Below, one piece after another: positions 5,744-13,745 of a DNA stretch of 19,902 bases. The DNA is taken from contig NZ_CALLVU010000114.1 of assembly GCF_938015485.1 (NCBI RefSeq), positions 1 to 19,902 of the forward strand, given 5' to 3'. Source of the stretch: an uncultured Lachnoanaerobaculum sp. Its GTDB lineage: Bacteria; Bacillota; Clostridia; Lachnospirales; Lachnospiraceae. The notes beneath the pieces were generated by a model. That model worked only from the letters and a program-made list of their open reading frames with translations. It was not told the origin of the DNA and ran no database searches. The stretch's first letter is position 1. Every line of letters starts with the position of its first letter. Both the position numbers and the translations under genes were made by a program.

Positions 5744-8063
5744 ATCTTTTCTTGATCTTATTCTGAAAAAAGAAGCGAAAAGATTTACGGTTGAAGACAC
5801 TATTCCGTATCTTAGAATGCTAAAAAGTGGTATTTGTCAGCTTGACGAAAAGCATTTTAATAAGTGCATTGCCTTTCAGGACATAAACTATCAGCTTGCC
5901 TTAGAGGAAGATAAAGACCTTATCTTTAATCAGTTTGCCAATGTCTTAAATTCATTTGATCCGAGTGTAGATATTGAGTTTTCGTATATCAATCAGCTTG
6001 GAAGAAATAATGAACTGAAAGCTGCCATTCAAATTCCCGATAAAAATGACGGATATGACGATATTCGCCTTGAGTTTCGTGAAATGCTTAAAAGTCAGCT
6101 TGCCAAGGGTAATAACGGACTTAAAAAATCCAAATATATCACTTTTGGGGTAGAAGCGGATAATTTAGAACAGGCTACGGTAAAGCTTGAAAGACTGGAG
6201 CTTGATATTCTGTCCAATCTAAAAAATATGGGAGTTAGAGCCGAGGGCTTAACGGGAGAAGAAAGACTGAAAGTCTTACACGATATATTAAATCCCGATA
6301 AGCTCTTTTCTTTTTCCTACAAAGACTTAAAGCCAAGGGAAAGCACAAAGACGGTAATTACACCGGATAGCTTTAACTTTATCCCAAGCAAATACTTTAA
6401 GTTCGGTAAATTCATCGGAGCCGTCAGTCATCTTCAAATCCTTGCAAGTGAGCTTTCGGACAGAATGCTTGCAGAGTTTTTAGATATAGATGACAACATC
6501 AATATTTCCTTTCATATCAAAGCGGTTGAGCAGACGGAAGCCATCAAGATGGTTAAAAGGAAGAATACCGACATCGACAAGATGAAAATCGAGGAGAACA
6601 AAAAGGCGGTTCGATCAGGCTATGATATGGATATACTTCCAAGCGACCTTATCACTTACGGCGATAATATCAAGTTGCTTCTAAAGGACTTACAAACAAG
6701 AGATGAGCGTATGTTTATCGTAACGATTGTCTTTATGAACTTTGCAAGGACGGTGCAAAAACTTGACTCGACACTTTCACAGATTTCATCAATCGCAAGC
6801 AGGCATAACTGCAAGCTGAAACGCTTAGATCATAGTCAAGAGCAGGGATTTGTGAGCGTGCTTCCGCTTGGAGTAAACAAAGTGGAAATAGATAGAGGAC
6901 TTACCTCATCATCTACTGCTGTATTTTTACCATTTACAACAGAAGAGCTTTTCATTAACTCAAGTAACAGCCTTTATTATGGGCTGAACGCTCTAAGTCA
7001 TAACCTTATTATGGCAGATAGAAAAAAGCTTAAGAATCCGAATGGTTTGATACTGGGAACACCGGGTTCTGGTAAATCTTTTGCAGCAAAAAGAGAAATG
7101 GCAAATGCCATTTTAACAACGGACGATGATGTTATTATCTGTGATCCCGAGGGAGAGTACGGAAATCTCGTTAAACAGTTTAACGGCGAGGTTATTAAGG
7201 TCAGTGCCAAGAGTAAGGACTTTCTCAATCCCCTTGATATAAACATGAACTACGGAGATGGAGATGCACCGCTCAAGGATAAGGCAAACTTCATTATGAG
7301 TATGCTTGAGCTTGTAGTTGGCGGAAGCGGTCTTACGGCGGAAGAAAAGTCTGTTATTGACAGGTGCTTACCGAAAATCTATGAAAAGTATTTTAACGAA
7401 CCCGAATCGAAAAATATGCCTATCTTACAAGACTTATACGATATGCTAAAAAATCAGGAAGAAAAGGTCGGTAAAAAGCTTGCAACGGAGATGGAAATCT
7501 ATGTATCAGGCTCTCTTAATGTCTTTAATCATCAGTCCAATGTGGACTTAGACAAACAGCTCATCTGCTTTGATATTAAGGAGCTTGGAACGCAGCTTAA
7601 AAAGATAGGAATGCTTGTTATTCAAGATCAGGTCTGGAACAAGGTGTCAAGAAATAGAAATACCGGCAAAAGCACAAGGTATTACATTGATGAGTTCCAC
7701 TTGCTTTTAAAAGATGAGCAGACTTCGCAGTATTCTGTGGAAATCTGGAAGAGGTTTCGTAAATGGGGCGGTATTCCGACAGGAATTACGCAGAATGTAA
7801 AGGATCTTCTTGCCAGTAAAGAGATTGAAAATATCTTTGACAATACGGATTTTATCCTGATGCTGAATCAGGCAACCGGCGATAGAGATTGGCTTGTAGT
7901 AAAACTTAAAATCTCAAAAGACCAGGAGAAATTCGTTACCAATTCAAGAGCAGGCGAGGGGCTTATTTTCTTTGGAAATACCATTGTTCCCTTTGTAGAC
8001 AACTTCCCGAAAGACACAATCCTCTATCAGAAGATGACAACGAAGCCTGAAGAAATGAGGTAG
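5631..8063 (+). CDS. VirB4-like conjugal transfer ATPase (CD1110 family)
   Basis: 810 residues. TTG start at 5631 chosen because AGGGAGG at 5618-5624 is ideally spaced and lies inside prgI. A basic N-terminus leads into the VirB4 N-domain (CIAFQDINYQLA, FDPSVDIEFSYINQLGRNNE). The RecA-like ATPase domain has Walker A GTPGSGKS at 476-483, IICDPEGEYGNLV after it, Walker B YYIDEFH with D687 and E688, and a downstream GITQNVKDLL motif. Length and motifs are complete, so it should be an active AAA+ motor that powers assembly and substrate transfer through the secretion channel at the cytoplasmic membrane. The TAG stop overlaps the GTG at 8063. Confidence 0.93.
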   Translation: MNKKRKIQQISLEKNQKILAQNKKNLRSEKTGKGKKNKSFLDLILKKEAKRFTVEDTIPYLRMLKSGICQLDEKHFNKCIAFQDINYQLALEEDKDLIFNQFANVLNSFDPSVDIEFSYINQLGRNNELKAAIQIPDKNDGYDDIRLEFREMLKSQLAKGNNGLKKSKYITFGVEADNLEQATVKLERLELDILSNLKNMGVRAEGLTGEERLKVLHDILNPDKLFSFSYKDLKPRESTKTVITPDSFNFIPSKYFKFGKFIGAVSHLQILASELSDRMLAEFLDIDDNINISFHIKAVEQTEAIKMVKRKNTDIDKMKIEENKKAVRSGYDMDILPSDLITYGDNIKLLLKDLQTRDERMFIVTIVFMNFARTVQKLDSTLSQISSIASRHNCKLKRLDHSQEQGFVSVLPLGVNKVEIDRGLTSSSTAVFLPFTTEELFINSSNSLYYGLNALSHNLIMADRKKLKNPNGLILGTPGSGKSFAAKREMANAILTTDDDVIICDPEGEYGNLVKQFNGEVIKVSAKSKDFLNPLDINMNYGDGDAPLKDKANFIMSMLELVVGGSGLTAEEKSVIDRCLPKIYEKYFNEPESKNMPILQDLYDMLKNQEEKVGKKLATEMEIYVSGSLNVFNHQSNVDLDKQLICFDIKELGTQLKKIGMLVIQDQVWNKVSRNRNTGKSTRYYIDEFHLLLKDEQTSQYSVEIWKRFRKWGGIPTGITQNVKDLLASKEIENIFDNTDFILMLNQATGDRDWLVVKLKISKDQEKFVTNSRAGEGLIFFGNTIVPFVDNFPKDTILYQKMTTKPEEMR

Positions 8064-8068
8064 TGTCT

Positions 8069-10195
8069 ATGAGCAAAAAAAGAAAGCGAGATTTGAATGA
8101 AAGGATAAAAGCAAAAGAAGAAGCGAGCGTTAACGGAAATGACGGTCTGATTGATGCTTCGGGCAGTAAACGAAAGGTTGGGGATGATTATAGGAATAAG
8201 TTAACTAAAGATGAGAACAGATTTGACGAGAAGCTTCATGAAAAGGAAAGTAAGAGAATTACTGAAGCCTCTGATACAAGCCTAAGTAATAAAAGCAAAA
8301 ACGCCATTAAGCGAAATCTTAAAAATGCTGAAGCAAAATCTGAAACCGGCAGTGAAAAAGTATCGGCAACATCGGATTATCAAACGGAAGTCAAAGAAAA
8401 TCGTATTTACGATCCGCTTGCCAAAGACCAGGACGGAGATGGCGTAGCAGACAGATACGATACCGACTTTAGAGATAGTGAAATATCCTATGAGCCTTTA
8501 TCAAATAAGAAGTCTAAGCTTCATGAAATGCAGAAGAAAGCGATTAAACGCAAGAATTATTCTGATGATATTTTTACAAGAAAAGGAGCAGAAGACAAAA
8601 CCATAAAGGATACCATTTCAAAGACGGAAGAAAGCACCAAGGCTTCAAGCGGTAAAAAGGTCGCAGAAGATAGAGCAAAGAAAAATAGACTCTATAACCG
8701 CCATAATAAAGAAACTTTGCTTGGAGCAAGTGCTATATCCGTTGCAAGGGCAAGTGATATGGCAAGTCGCTATTTATCTACAGGAAGCGATGAAAATAAG
8801 GGTGTAGAAGCTGCCGAAAAAGGTCTTGATACATCATCTAAGCTTATTCACGGAATTAAGAATTATTCGGATAAAAGGCGAATGAAAAAGTCCTACGACT
8901 TATCCGAAAACAGCCTTCGTGTACGAAAGAAAAAGTCAAAGCTTGAATTTCGGGAAGCCAAAGAGGAAATTAAAAAGAATGATGAATATAAAAAGGCTTC
9001 GGCATATAAGAAATTCCAAAAGAGAAAGCAGATGAAAGCTGCCATAAACGGCAGCAATCAGACAAGAATCAGAGACAGAATTAAAAAAGGCGTGATTGAT
9101 ACACTGAAAGGCTCTAAGGAGCTGATTGTTAAAAAGGCGAAGGGTGTCTTGCTTATTCTGATTGGGATTATTTTTCTTGGAACATTCGTCATTCAGTTTT
9201 CAGGCGGAGCAATGTCGGGAGTTGTGAACTCTACAAGTAGCGTTTTAACGACTTCTTATTTGTCAAGTGAGGAACAGCTCAAAGGGATAAATCAGTATTT
9301 CTCAGGTCTTGAAAATGATTTGTATGACAAAATTGAAAATGTCGAAAGTGATTATCCGGGATATGACGAATACATCGTCAATCAGAACGGCTTTATCGGA
9401 CACAATGTCCATGAGCTTTTATCGTATATCACGGCAAGGTTTGGGGAAGTTAAAAATCTTTCGGAAGTTCGAGGAATTTTGGATGGGCTTTTTAATGATA
9501 TGTATAAGCTTTCCTATGATGAAGAAATTGAAATCAGATATAGGACAGTTACAGAAATCTATACCGATGAAGATGGAAATGAGTATACCGAAAGTCATGA
9601 AGAGCCTTATGAGTATAAAAAACTCATTGTAACCCTCGATAAAAAAGAGATGGACAGCATTATAAGGGAAGTCTTTGCTGAGTATCCCGACAATTTAAAG
9701 CACTATGAAGCCTTATTCCTTGCTCAAGGAAATATGGCGGAAATCTTCGGTAATACCGACCTGATAAATTCTCTTGGAGGTGTCGGCAATGGTGCTGAAT
9801 ATGAAGCTTCAAGCGAGGTGCAAAAGAAAATAGTAGATGCCGCCTTTATTACTCCATCGCCTGGTCCCGGCTGGTGTGCCATGTGGGTATCACAGGTCTA
9901 TCAGAACGCAGGGCTTGGATATATCGGAGGAAACGCTAATGATATGTATCGAAACTATACCTTTACATCAGACAGGTCAAAACTAAAAGTTGGAATGCTT
10001 GTTGCAGTGGAAAGCAGTAGTAGCGGAAGCACGGCAGGGCTTACCTATGGTCATGTAGGTATTTATATCGGAGACGGAAAGGTAATTGATAATATCGGTC
10101 ATATAAGAGTAACTACTTTAGATGATTGGATAGCGACTTTTTGTAAGCATCATCCTGTCGGATACGGTTTTCCGCCGAATGTAATAGGGCATTAG
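8069..10195 (+). CDS. Membrane-anchored cell-wall hydrolase with CHAP/NlpC-P60-type domain (CD1108 family)
   Basis: 708 residues from ATG 8069, which is preferred over GTG 8063 because GAGG at 8057-8060 sits 8 bases before it and only 2 before GTG. Residues 1 to about 355 are highly charged (Lys, Glu, Ser) and probably disordered, with a calcium-loop-like DQDGDGVADRYD at about 120-131. One membrane segment lies at about 359-381. The outer part ends in a papain-like amidase/endopeptidase domain (about 575-708) with likely catalytic C603 in GWCAMWVSQ and H662 in YGHVGIYIG. It would open peptidoglycan for the channel, a VirB1-like role. No lysozyme-like second domain is recognisable between the membrane segment and the C-terminal domain, although many relatives carry one. 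Confidence 0.85.
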   Translation: MSKKRKRDLNERIKAKEEASVNGNDGLIDASGSKRKVGDDYRNKLTKDENRFDEKLHEKESKRITEASDTSLSNKSKNAIKRNLKNAEAKSETGSEKVSATSDYQTEVKENRIYDPLAKDQDGDGVADRYDTDFRDSEISYEPLSNKKSKLHEMQKKAIKRKNYSDDIFTRKGAEDKTIKDTISKTEESTKASSGKKVAEDRAKKNRLYNRHNKETLLGASAISVARASDMASRYLSTGSDENKGVEAAEKGLDTSSKLIHGIKNYSDKRRMKKSYDLSENSLRVRKKKSKLEFREAKEEIKKNDEYKKASAYKKFQKRKQMKAAINGSNQTRIRDRIKKGVIDTLKGSKELIVKKAKGVLLILIGIIFLGTFVIQFSGGAMSGVVNSTSSVLTTSYLSSEEQLKGINQYFSGLENDLYDKIENVESDYPGYDEYIVNQNGFIGHNVHELLSYITARFGEVKNLSEVRGILDGLFNDMYKLSYDEEIEIRYRTVTEIYTDEDGNEYTESHEEPYEYKKLIVTLDKKEMDSIIREVFAEYPDNLKHYEALFLAQGNMAEIFGNTDLINSLGGVGNGAEYEASSEVQKKIVDAAFITPSPGPGWCAMWVSQVYQNAGLGYIGGNANDMYRNYTFTSDRSKLKVGMLVAVESSSSGSTAGLTYGHVGIYIGDGKVIDNIGHIRVTTLDDWIATFCKHHPVGYGFPPNVIGH

Positions 10196-10211
10196 AAAGG
10201 AAGGTAAAAAT

Positions 10212-10451
10212 GTGGGAAAAGAACTATACATCGTAAAAAACAAAATACAAAAGTTGAAAGCAAAGAAGGCTCTGATTGATGAACAATTGGAGCCTTTATT
10301 CATTCGTGAGGAAGAACTTGAAAATGAGGAAATCGTAGCGATTTGTAGAAAGAACAACATCACAATCGGTGATTTGATGGCAAAGGTAAATAAACAAAAA
10401 GCTGAAATGAAAAAGGAGAAGACAAATGAAAACCAGTTTGAAAAAGAATAA
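10212..10451 (+). CDS. DUF4315-family protein
   Basis: 79 residues from GTG 10212, with AAAGGAAGG at 10196-10204 upstream; the ATG at 10210 is in another frame and stops after 8 codons. It is a single charged helical protein with KIQKLKAKKALIDEQLEPL followed by NNITIGDLMAKVNKQKAEM, the pattern of the DUF4315 family, which is found almost only beside the DUF4366 gene in conjugative elements. It is likely cytoplasmic and coiled-coil forming; the function is unknown. Its end overlaps the next start by 26 bases, so translation of the two is probably coupled. Confidence 0.85.
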   Translation: MGKELYIVKNKIQKLKAKKALIDEQLEPLFIREEELENEEIVAICRKNNITIGDLMAKVNKQKAEMKKEKTNENQFEKE

Positions 10452-11718
10452 GAAGTTTTGGACGGCAGCACTTGCAGTGATTGTAAGTATTAGCTGCATT
10501 TTAGGTCTTTGGACAGTTGTTTATGCCAAGGAGCAAAAGACAGAAGTTCCTACAAAAAATGAAGCCGTTCAAACGGAAGTGGAAGTTAATGTAAAATACA
10601 TCTTTGAAGATGAAAAGGTCTTTAAGGAAGAAAAGATTAAGGCTGAAAAAGGACAGCTTCTTGATAGCGGGGATCTTCCGATACTCCCCGATGATATGAA
10701 ATTCATTGATGAGTTTCTATTTTATGAAGTAAAGGGCGATGGAAATGATGAAATTATCCGTAAGGTAGCAAAGGTAGAGCTTAAGAATAAAGAAACGCAG
10801 ACGGAGGAAGAAAAGCCAAAGCAAGATGAAAGTACGCAAACAGAAACTCCAAAGACTGAAGATAAAGGCACACAGACGGAGCTTTCTAAAGTGGATATTT
10901 CCAAGATGGAAAAAGAGGCTAAGGAGCTTCAGGATAAACTTGATAAATTAAATGGCGAAATCAAGGATAAAGATAAGTTAAGCGATAAGCAGAAAGAAAA
11001 AATAAAAGACCTTGAAGATGAGATTGACAGCCTTAAAGAGAAAGCAAAAAAGAATAAGGGAAATAAGGACTTATCAGAAGATATGAAAAAGGAGATGGAT
11101 AAGCTGACTGAAAAGGTGAAAGAGCTTGAGAAAAAGGCTACTGAAACCAATAAAGCTCCTGTAACATCGCAGTCAGTTACACCGATTAGCCCGATTTCAG
11201 GAATTAAGACAAGCTCTGGTATTTCTCCTCAAATGCCACAAACTTCTGTAAGCAGTTCAGGAAAAGGATCGTCTGATACGGTAAGCTCAGGGAACACTAC
11301 AAAGGATACAAGTAGAGCGGAAACAAAGGAAAAAGAAAAGGAAGTTCGCTATCCTAATAAGCTGACACCAAAGGCTCCTGCTAATAACAACAGTCAGGAT
11401 TCATCTATGGATAGTACAAACAAGACTGTAAATACCAATAAGGGAGTAGCTTCAGCACCTTCAAAGGCAAGAGGAACTGTTACGGAAAATAAGGACAATA
11501 CAAATAAGGACTATCCGATTCATCATGGAGATGAAAAGGAAGTTGATATGTATTCAGCCGATGCAAGGCAGTTCATTACCTTTCAAACAAAAAACGGTAA
11601 GACCTTTTATCTTATCATCAACCACGATGAGGATAGTGAGAATGTAATGCTTTTAACGGAAGTATCTGAAGACGATCTTCTAAATATGGTTGAAAAGAAA
11701 GAAACACCGAAGCAGTAA
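10426..11718 (+). CDS. DUF4366-family secreted protein, truncated by in-frame TAA
   Basis: 430 residues. A signal peptide (about 1-34, hydrophobic core FWTAALAVIVSISCILGLW, likely cleavage after VYA) is followed by a beta-rich region, three imperfect TQTE repeats (about 124-151), a long coiled coil (about 157-241), a Ser/Thr/Asn-rich stretch and the DUF4366 core at about 373-422 (SADARQFITFQTKNGKTFYL, LLTEVSEDDLLNM). Relatives continue into a C-terminal membrane helix. Here TAA at 11716-11718 stops the frame just before that part, which is still intact downstream. As translated the product would be exported without its anchor. It is a conserved but functionally unknown element protein, probably a surface part of the mating machinery. 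Confidence 0.82.
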   Translation: MKTSLKKNKKFWTAALAVIVSISCILGLWTVVYAKEQKTEVPTKNEAVQTEVEVNVKYIFEDEKVFKEEKIKAEKGQLLDSGDLPILPDDMKFIDEFLFYEVKGDGNDEIIRKVAKVELKNKETQTEEEKPKQDESTQTETPKTEDKGTQTELSKVDISKMEKEAKELQDKLDKLNGEIKDKDKLSDKQKEKIKDLEDEIDSLKEKAKKNKGNKDLSEDMKKEMDKLTEKVKELEKKATETNKAPVTSQSVTPISPISGIKTSSGISPQMPQTSVSSSGKGSSDTVSSGNTTKDTSRAETKEKEKEVRYPNKLTPKAPANNNSQDSSMDSTNKTVNTNKGVASAPSKARGTVTENKDNTNKDYPIHHGDEKEVDMYSADARQFITFQTKNGKTFYLIINHDEDSENVMLLTEVSEDDLLNMVEKKETPKQ

Positions 11719-11961
11719 ATTACCAAAGATGAGCCTGTAAAGGAAGAAGTAAAGCCTGAGAAAAAAGAAGAAAAGAGTGATTTAGGCACATATATTCTTT
11801 TGGCTCTTGTAGTAGCAGGTGCTTTAGGCGGCGGATATTATTTCAAGGTTATAAAGAAGAAAGAGAAAGAGGAACTTGAAAATCTTGAAGAAGAGGACGA
11901 TTTTTTCTCAGAAGCTGAGGAGTATGAGGAAAGTGAAGCTTCTGAAACAGAAGATATTTAA
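11719..11961 (+). pseudogene. Membrane-anchor remnant of the DUF4366 gene
   Basis: The DUF4366 frame continues after the TAA for 80 codons without a further stop until TAA 11959-11961. It holds a Lys/Glu linker (PVKEEVKPEKKEEKSD), a membrane segment (YILLALVVAGALGGGYYF, about 11797-11850), a basic stop-transfer patch (KVIKKKEKEE) and an acidic cytoplasmic tail. The intact reading frame shows that the stop is recent or is a sequence error. GAA to TAA by one G-to-T change would explain it. No ribosome site for restart is seen. Confidence 0.8.
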
Positions 11962-11990
11962 TGTATAAAGTATTGTGAGATTTGCTGCCA

Positions 11991-12019
11991 TTGACTATTT
12001 GCACCAAATATTATATAAT
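11991..12019 (+). promoter_or_regulatory. Sigma-A-type promoter of the AbiE operon
   Basis: TTGACT (11991-11996) and a perfect TATAAT (12014-12019) are spaced by 17 bases. The expected transcription start is about 12025-12027, just before the AGGAGG of the antitoxin gene. The spacer and -10 box lie inside a 34-bp palindrome, which would let a bound repressor block RNA polymerase. Confidence 0.75.
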
Positions 12020-12031
12020 ATTTGGTGCAAA
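11998..12031. repeat. 34-bp perfect palindrome, probable AbiEi operator
   Basis: Each 17-base half reads TTTGCACCAAATATTAT then its complement, with no mismatch and no spacer. It covers the promoter spacer and -10 of the AbiE operon. AbiEi antitoxins are known to bind inverted repeats in their own promoter and repress it (shown for Streptococcus agalactiae AbiE), so this is the expected operator. A degenerate copy lies after abiEii at 13652-13681. Confidence 0.75.
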
Positions 12032-12047
12032 GGAGGTGGCATATCAG

Positions 12048-12647
12048 GTGAATTATAAGCAGAAAATACTGGACAGGATAGAAAGTTTTGAGTCCAATCA
12101 GGTTTTTATCGTAAATGATTTTTTTGATATTGCAGGATATGAAACGGTTCGCAGTACATTAAATCGTCTGGTAGAAGATAAAGAGATTATCCGCATTATG
12201 AAAGGCATCTACTATAAGCCGAAATATATAGAACTGATCGGAGAGTATGAAGCACCGTCCGTGAATGAAGTTGCGAATGCCATTGCCAGAAAATATAACT
12301 GGACGATTGCTCCATCGGGCAATACGGCTCTTAATTTATTAGGTTTATCTACGCAAGTACCGGCAAAGTGGACATATATATCAGACGGAAGATATGCCAG
12401 TTTCAGTTTCGGTAATGCAACAATCGAATTTAAGCGTAGAAACAATGGAGACATTTCCAAAATGTCAACACTTACCGCAATGGTGATACAGTCTATTAAG
12501 GCAATCGGAAAAGACAAAATCACTTCAAAGCAGATTGATTATCTACGGGAAAAATTATCCGAAAAAGAAAAGTCGGAATTACTTGCGGATAGTAAAACCA
12601 CAAGTGCCTGGGTATATGGCGTTATTAAGAAAATCTCAGAGGTGTAG
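12048..12647 (+). CDS. AbiEi-like type IV antitoxin / repressor (DUF6088 family)
   Basis: 199 residues from GTG 12048, served by AGGAGG at 12031-12036; a longer frame from 11982 runs through the promoter and is unlikely. The N-terminal part (about 1-65) is a winged helix: YKQKILDRIESF, DFFDIAGYETVRSTLNRLV, IIRIMKGIYYKPKY. The rest is the AbiEi-type domain, with APSVNEVANAIARKYNW, APSGNTALNLLGLSTQVPAK and YVSDG-like motifs. Its role is to counter the AbiEii nucleotidyltransferase and to repress the operon through the inverted repeat upstream. The toxin gene begins 2 bases after its stop, the standard abiE order. Base use is like the rest of the element. Confidence 0.85.
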   Translation: MNYKQKILDRIESFESNQVFIVNDFFDIAGYETVRSTLNRLVEDKEIIRIMKGIYYKPKYIELIGEYEAPSVNEVANAIARKYNWTIAPSGNTALNLLGLSTQVPAKWTYISDGRYASFSFGNATIEFKRRNNGDISKMSTLTAMVIQSIKAIGKDKITSKQIDYLREKLSEKEKSELLADSKTTSAWVYGVIKKISEV

Positions 12648-12649
12648 AA

Positions 12650-13651
12650 ATGTTTGAATACAAAAAGATGTCAAAAAATGAATTGGAGCAAGTTATCAAA
12701 AATGCTTCCTTGAAAATCGGTGTAAATGAGGTAATTCTTGAAAAAGATTATTGGGTATGCTTTGTTCTTAATTATCTTTTCTCTAAGTGTAAGTGGAAAG
12801 AGGCTTTTACCTTTAAGGGTGGCACAAGCCTTTCAAAATGCTTTAATTTAATTCACAGATTTTCCGAAGATATTGATTTAATCCTTGATTGGAGAGTAAT
12901 TGGATATAGCTTTGATGAACCGTGGCAAGAACGCTCCAATACAAAGCAAGATAAATTTAATAAAGAGTCTAATCAAAAGACGGAAGACTTTCTAAAAAAT
13001 GAATTTGTTCCTCAGTTAGAAAGTGATTTTAGAGATATGCTTGATGAGGAGTTTCATATAAGCATAGATGAAAGCGATCCGCAAACAGTTCTATTTGAAT
13101 ATCCGAAAGCATTCAAGTCTTCGTATGTGGTGCAGGCAGTAAGACTTGAGATTGGAACACTGGCAGCATGGACACCATCGGAAGCAGTTCATATTGTGCC
13201 TGATATACAAAAAATATATCCTATGCTCTTTGATGGGGATTTTATAGAAGTAAGAACCGTTCTTCCTGAAAGAACATTCTGGGAGAAAGCGACTATCCTT
13301 CATCATGAAGCAAATAGACCTGAAGAGTTTGCAATACCTAAAAGATATGCACGACACTATTATGATTTAGTGTGCATAGCAAATTCGAGGTATAAAGACA
13401 GAGCATTTAAGAGCTTTGAGCTTCTTGAAAAAGTTGTTCAGTTTAAGCAGAAATTCTATCCGAGGAAATGGGCAAAATATGAAGAAGCTACAACTGAAAC
13501 AATCAGACTTATGCCTGATGAGTATCGCCTAAAGGAAATTAAAGAAGATTATAAAAATATGACTGAGATGTTCTTTGGCGAGTATCCGAGTTTTGAAGAG
13601 CTGATGAATTCAGTGCTTGAACTTGAAAAAGAAATTCACAAAATTAAATAA
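12650..13651 (+). CDS. AbiEii-type nucleotidyltransferase toxin
   Basis: 333 residues, ATG 12650 with GAGGTG just upstream at the end of the antitoxin gene. It has the nucleotidyltransferase signature of AbiEii/AbiGii: FKGGTSLSK with GGTS at 57-60, then FSEDIDLIL with metal-binding D74 and D76. Later conserved stretches include VRLEIGTLAAW, RTVLPERTFWEKATILHHEA and RHYYDLVCIA. These enzymes add nucleotides to an RNA target, stop growth reversibly and can abort phage infection. Full length and apparently intact, paired with its antitoxin. As cargo it would both stabilise the element and protect the host. Confidence 0.9.
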   Translation: MFEYKKMSKNELEQVIKNASLKIGVNEVILEKDYWVCFVLNYLFSKCKWKEAFTFKGGTSLSKCFNLIHRFSEDIDLILDWRVIGYSFDEPWQERSNTKQDKFNKESNQKTEDFLKNEFVPQLESDFRDMLDEEFHISIDESDPQTVLFEYPKAFKSSYVVQAVRLEIGTLAAWTPSEAVHIVPDIQKIYPMLFDGDFIEVRTVLPERTFWEKATILHHEANRPEEFAIPKRYARHYYDLVCIANSRYKDRAFKSFELLEKVVQFKQKFYPRKWAKYEEATTETIRLMPDEYRLKEIKEDYKNMTEMFFGEYPSFEELMNSVLELEKEIHKIK

Positions 13652-13681
13652 TGCACCAAAAATAATACAATATTTGGTGCA
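13652..13681. repeat. Second, degenerate copy of the AbiE operator
   Basis: Arms TGCACCAAA and TTTGGTGCA (9 bp perfect) enclose an imperfect centre. Aligned with 12001-12028 it matches at 25 of 28 positions, and its right half plus flank (AATATTTGGTGCAAAG) is identical. It contains a possible -10 (TACAAT, 13666-13671) at the same place as the TATAAT of the first copy, but only a poor -35. It begins at the last base of abiEii's stop region and ends about 65 bases before topB. Confidence 0.7.
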
Positions 13682-13687
13682 AAGTGC

Positions 13688-13721
13688 AGGGGTGAGAGAG
13701 TAAAATCTTTCGCTCTTTTTT
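13688..13721 (+). terminator. Terminator hairpin in the topB leader
   Basis: A stem of about 12 pairs, four of them G-U, closes the loop GTAAAA (13700-13705) through AGA/TCT, followed by six T (13716-13721). It is stable only as + strand RNA. It stands 9 bases before the topB ribosome site (AGGAGG, 13730-13735). It ends the AbiE transcript and may attenuate topB. Confidence 0.65.
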
Positions 13722-13745
13722 ATTGAAATAGGAGGAAAAATATAT

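Noticed and set aside
9309..9632. 107-codon plus-strand frame inside the wall-hydrolase gene
   Set aside because: It is Met/Ile/Lys-rich with no ribosome site, and the containing frame is a conserved extracellular region, unlike the linker case at 18112.
2740..11718. TAA read as an amino acid (recoded genetic code), suggested by two in-frame TAA codons
   Set aside because: Many intact genes here end in TAA right before a new ribosome site (ssb, Maff2, VirB6, PrgI, abiEii, topB), so TAA is a normal stop. Point mutation or sequence error is simpler.
11982..12047. Longer N-terminus for the AbiEi-like protein, from a TTG at 11982
   Set aside because: It would translate through the promoter and operator palindrome, has no ribosome site, and the family homology begins at about 12048.
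11998..13681. AbiE unit as a transposon with terminal inverted repeats
   Set aside because: There is no transposase and no clear target duplication, and the first copy sits exactly on the promoter of abiEi, so an operator is the better reading. A cassette scar remains possible and is noted as an alternative.
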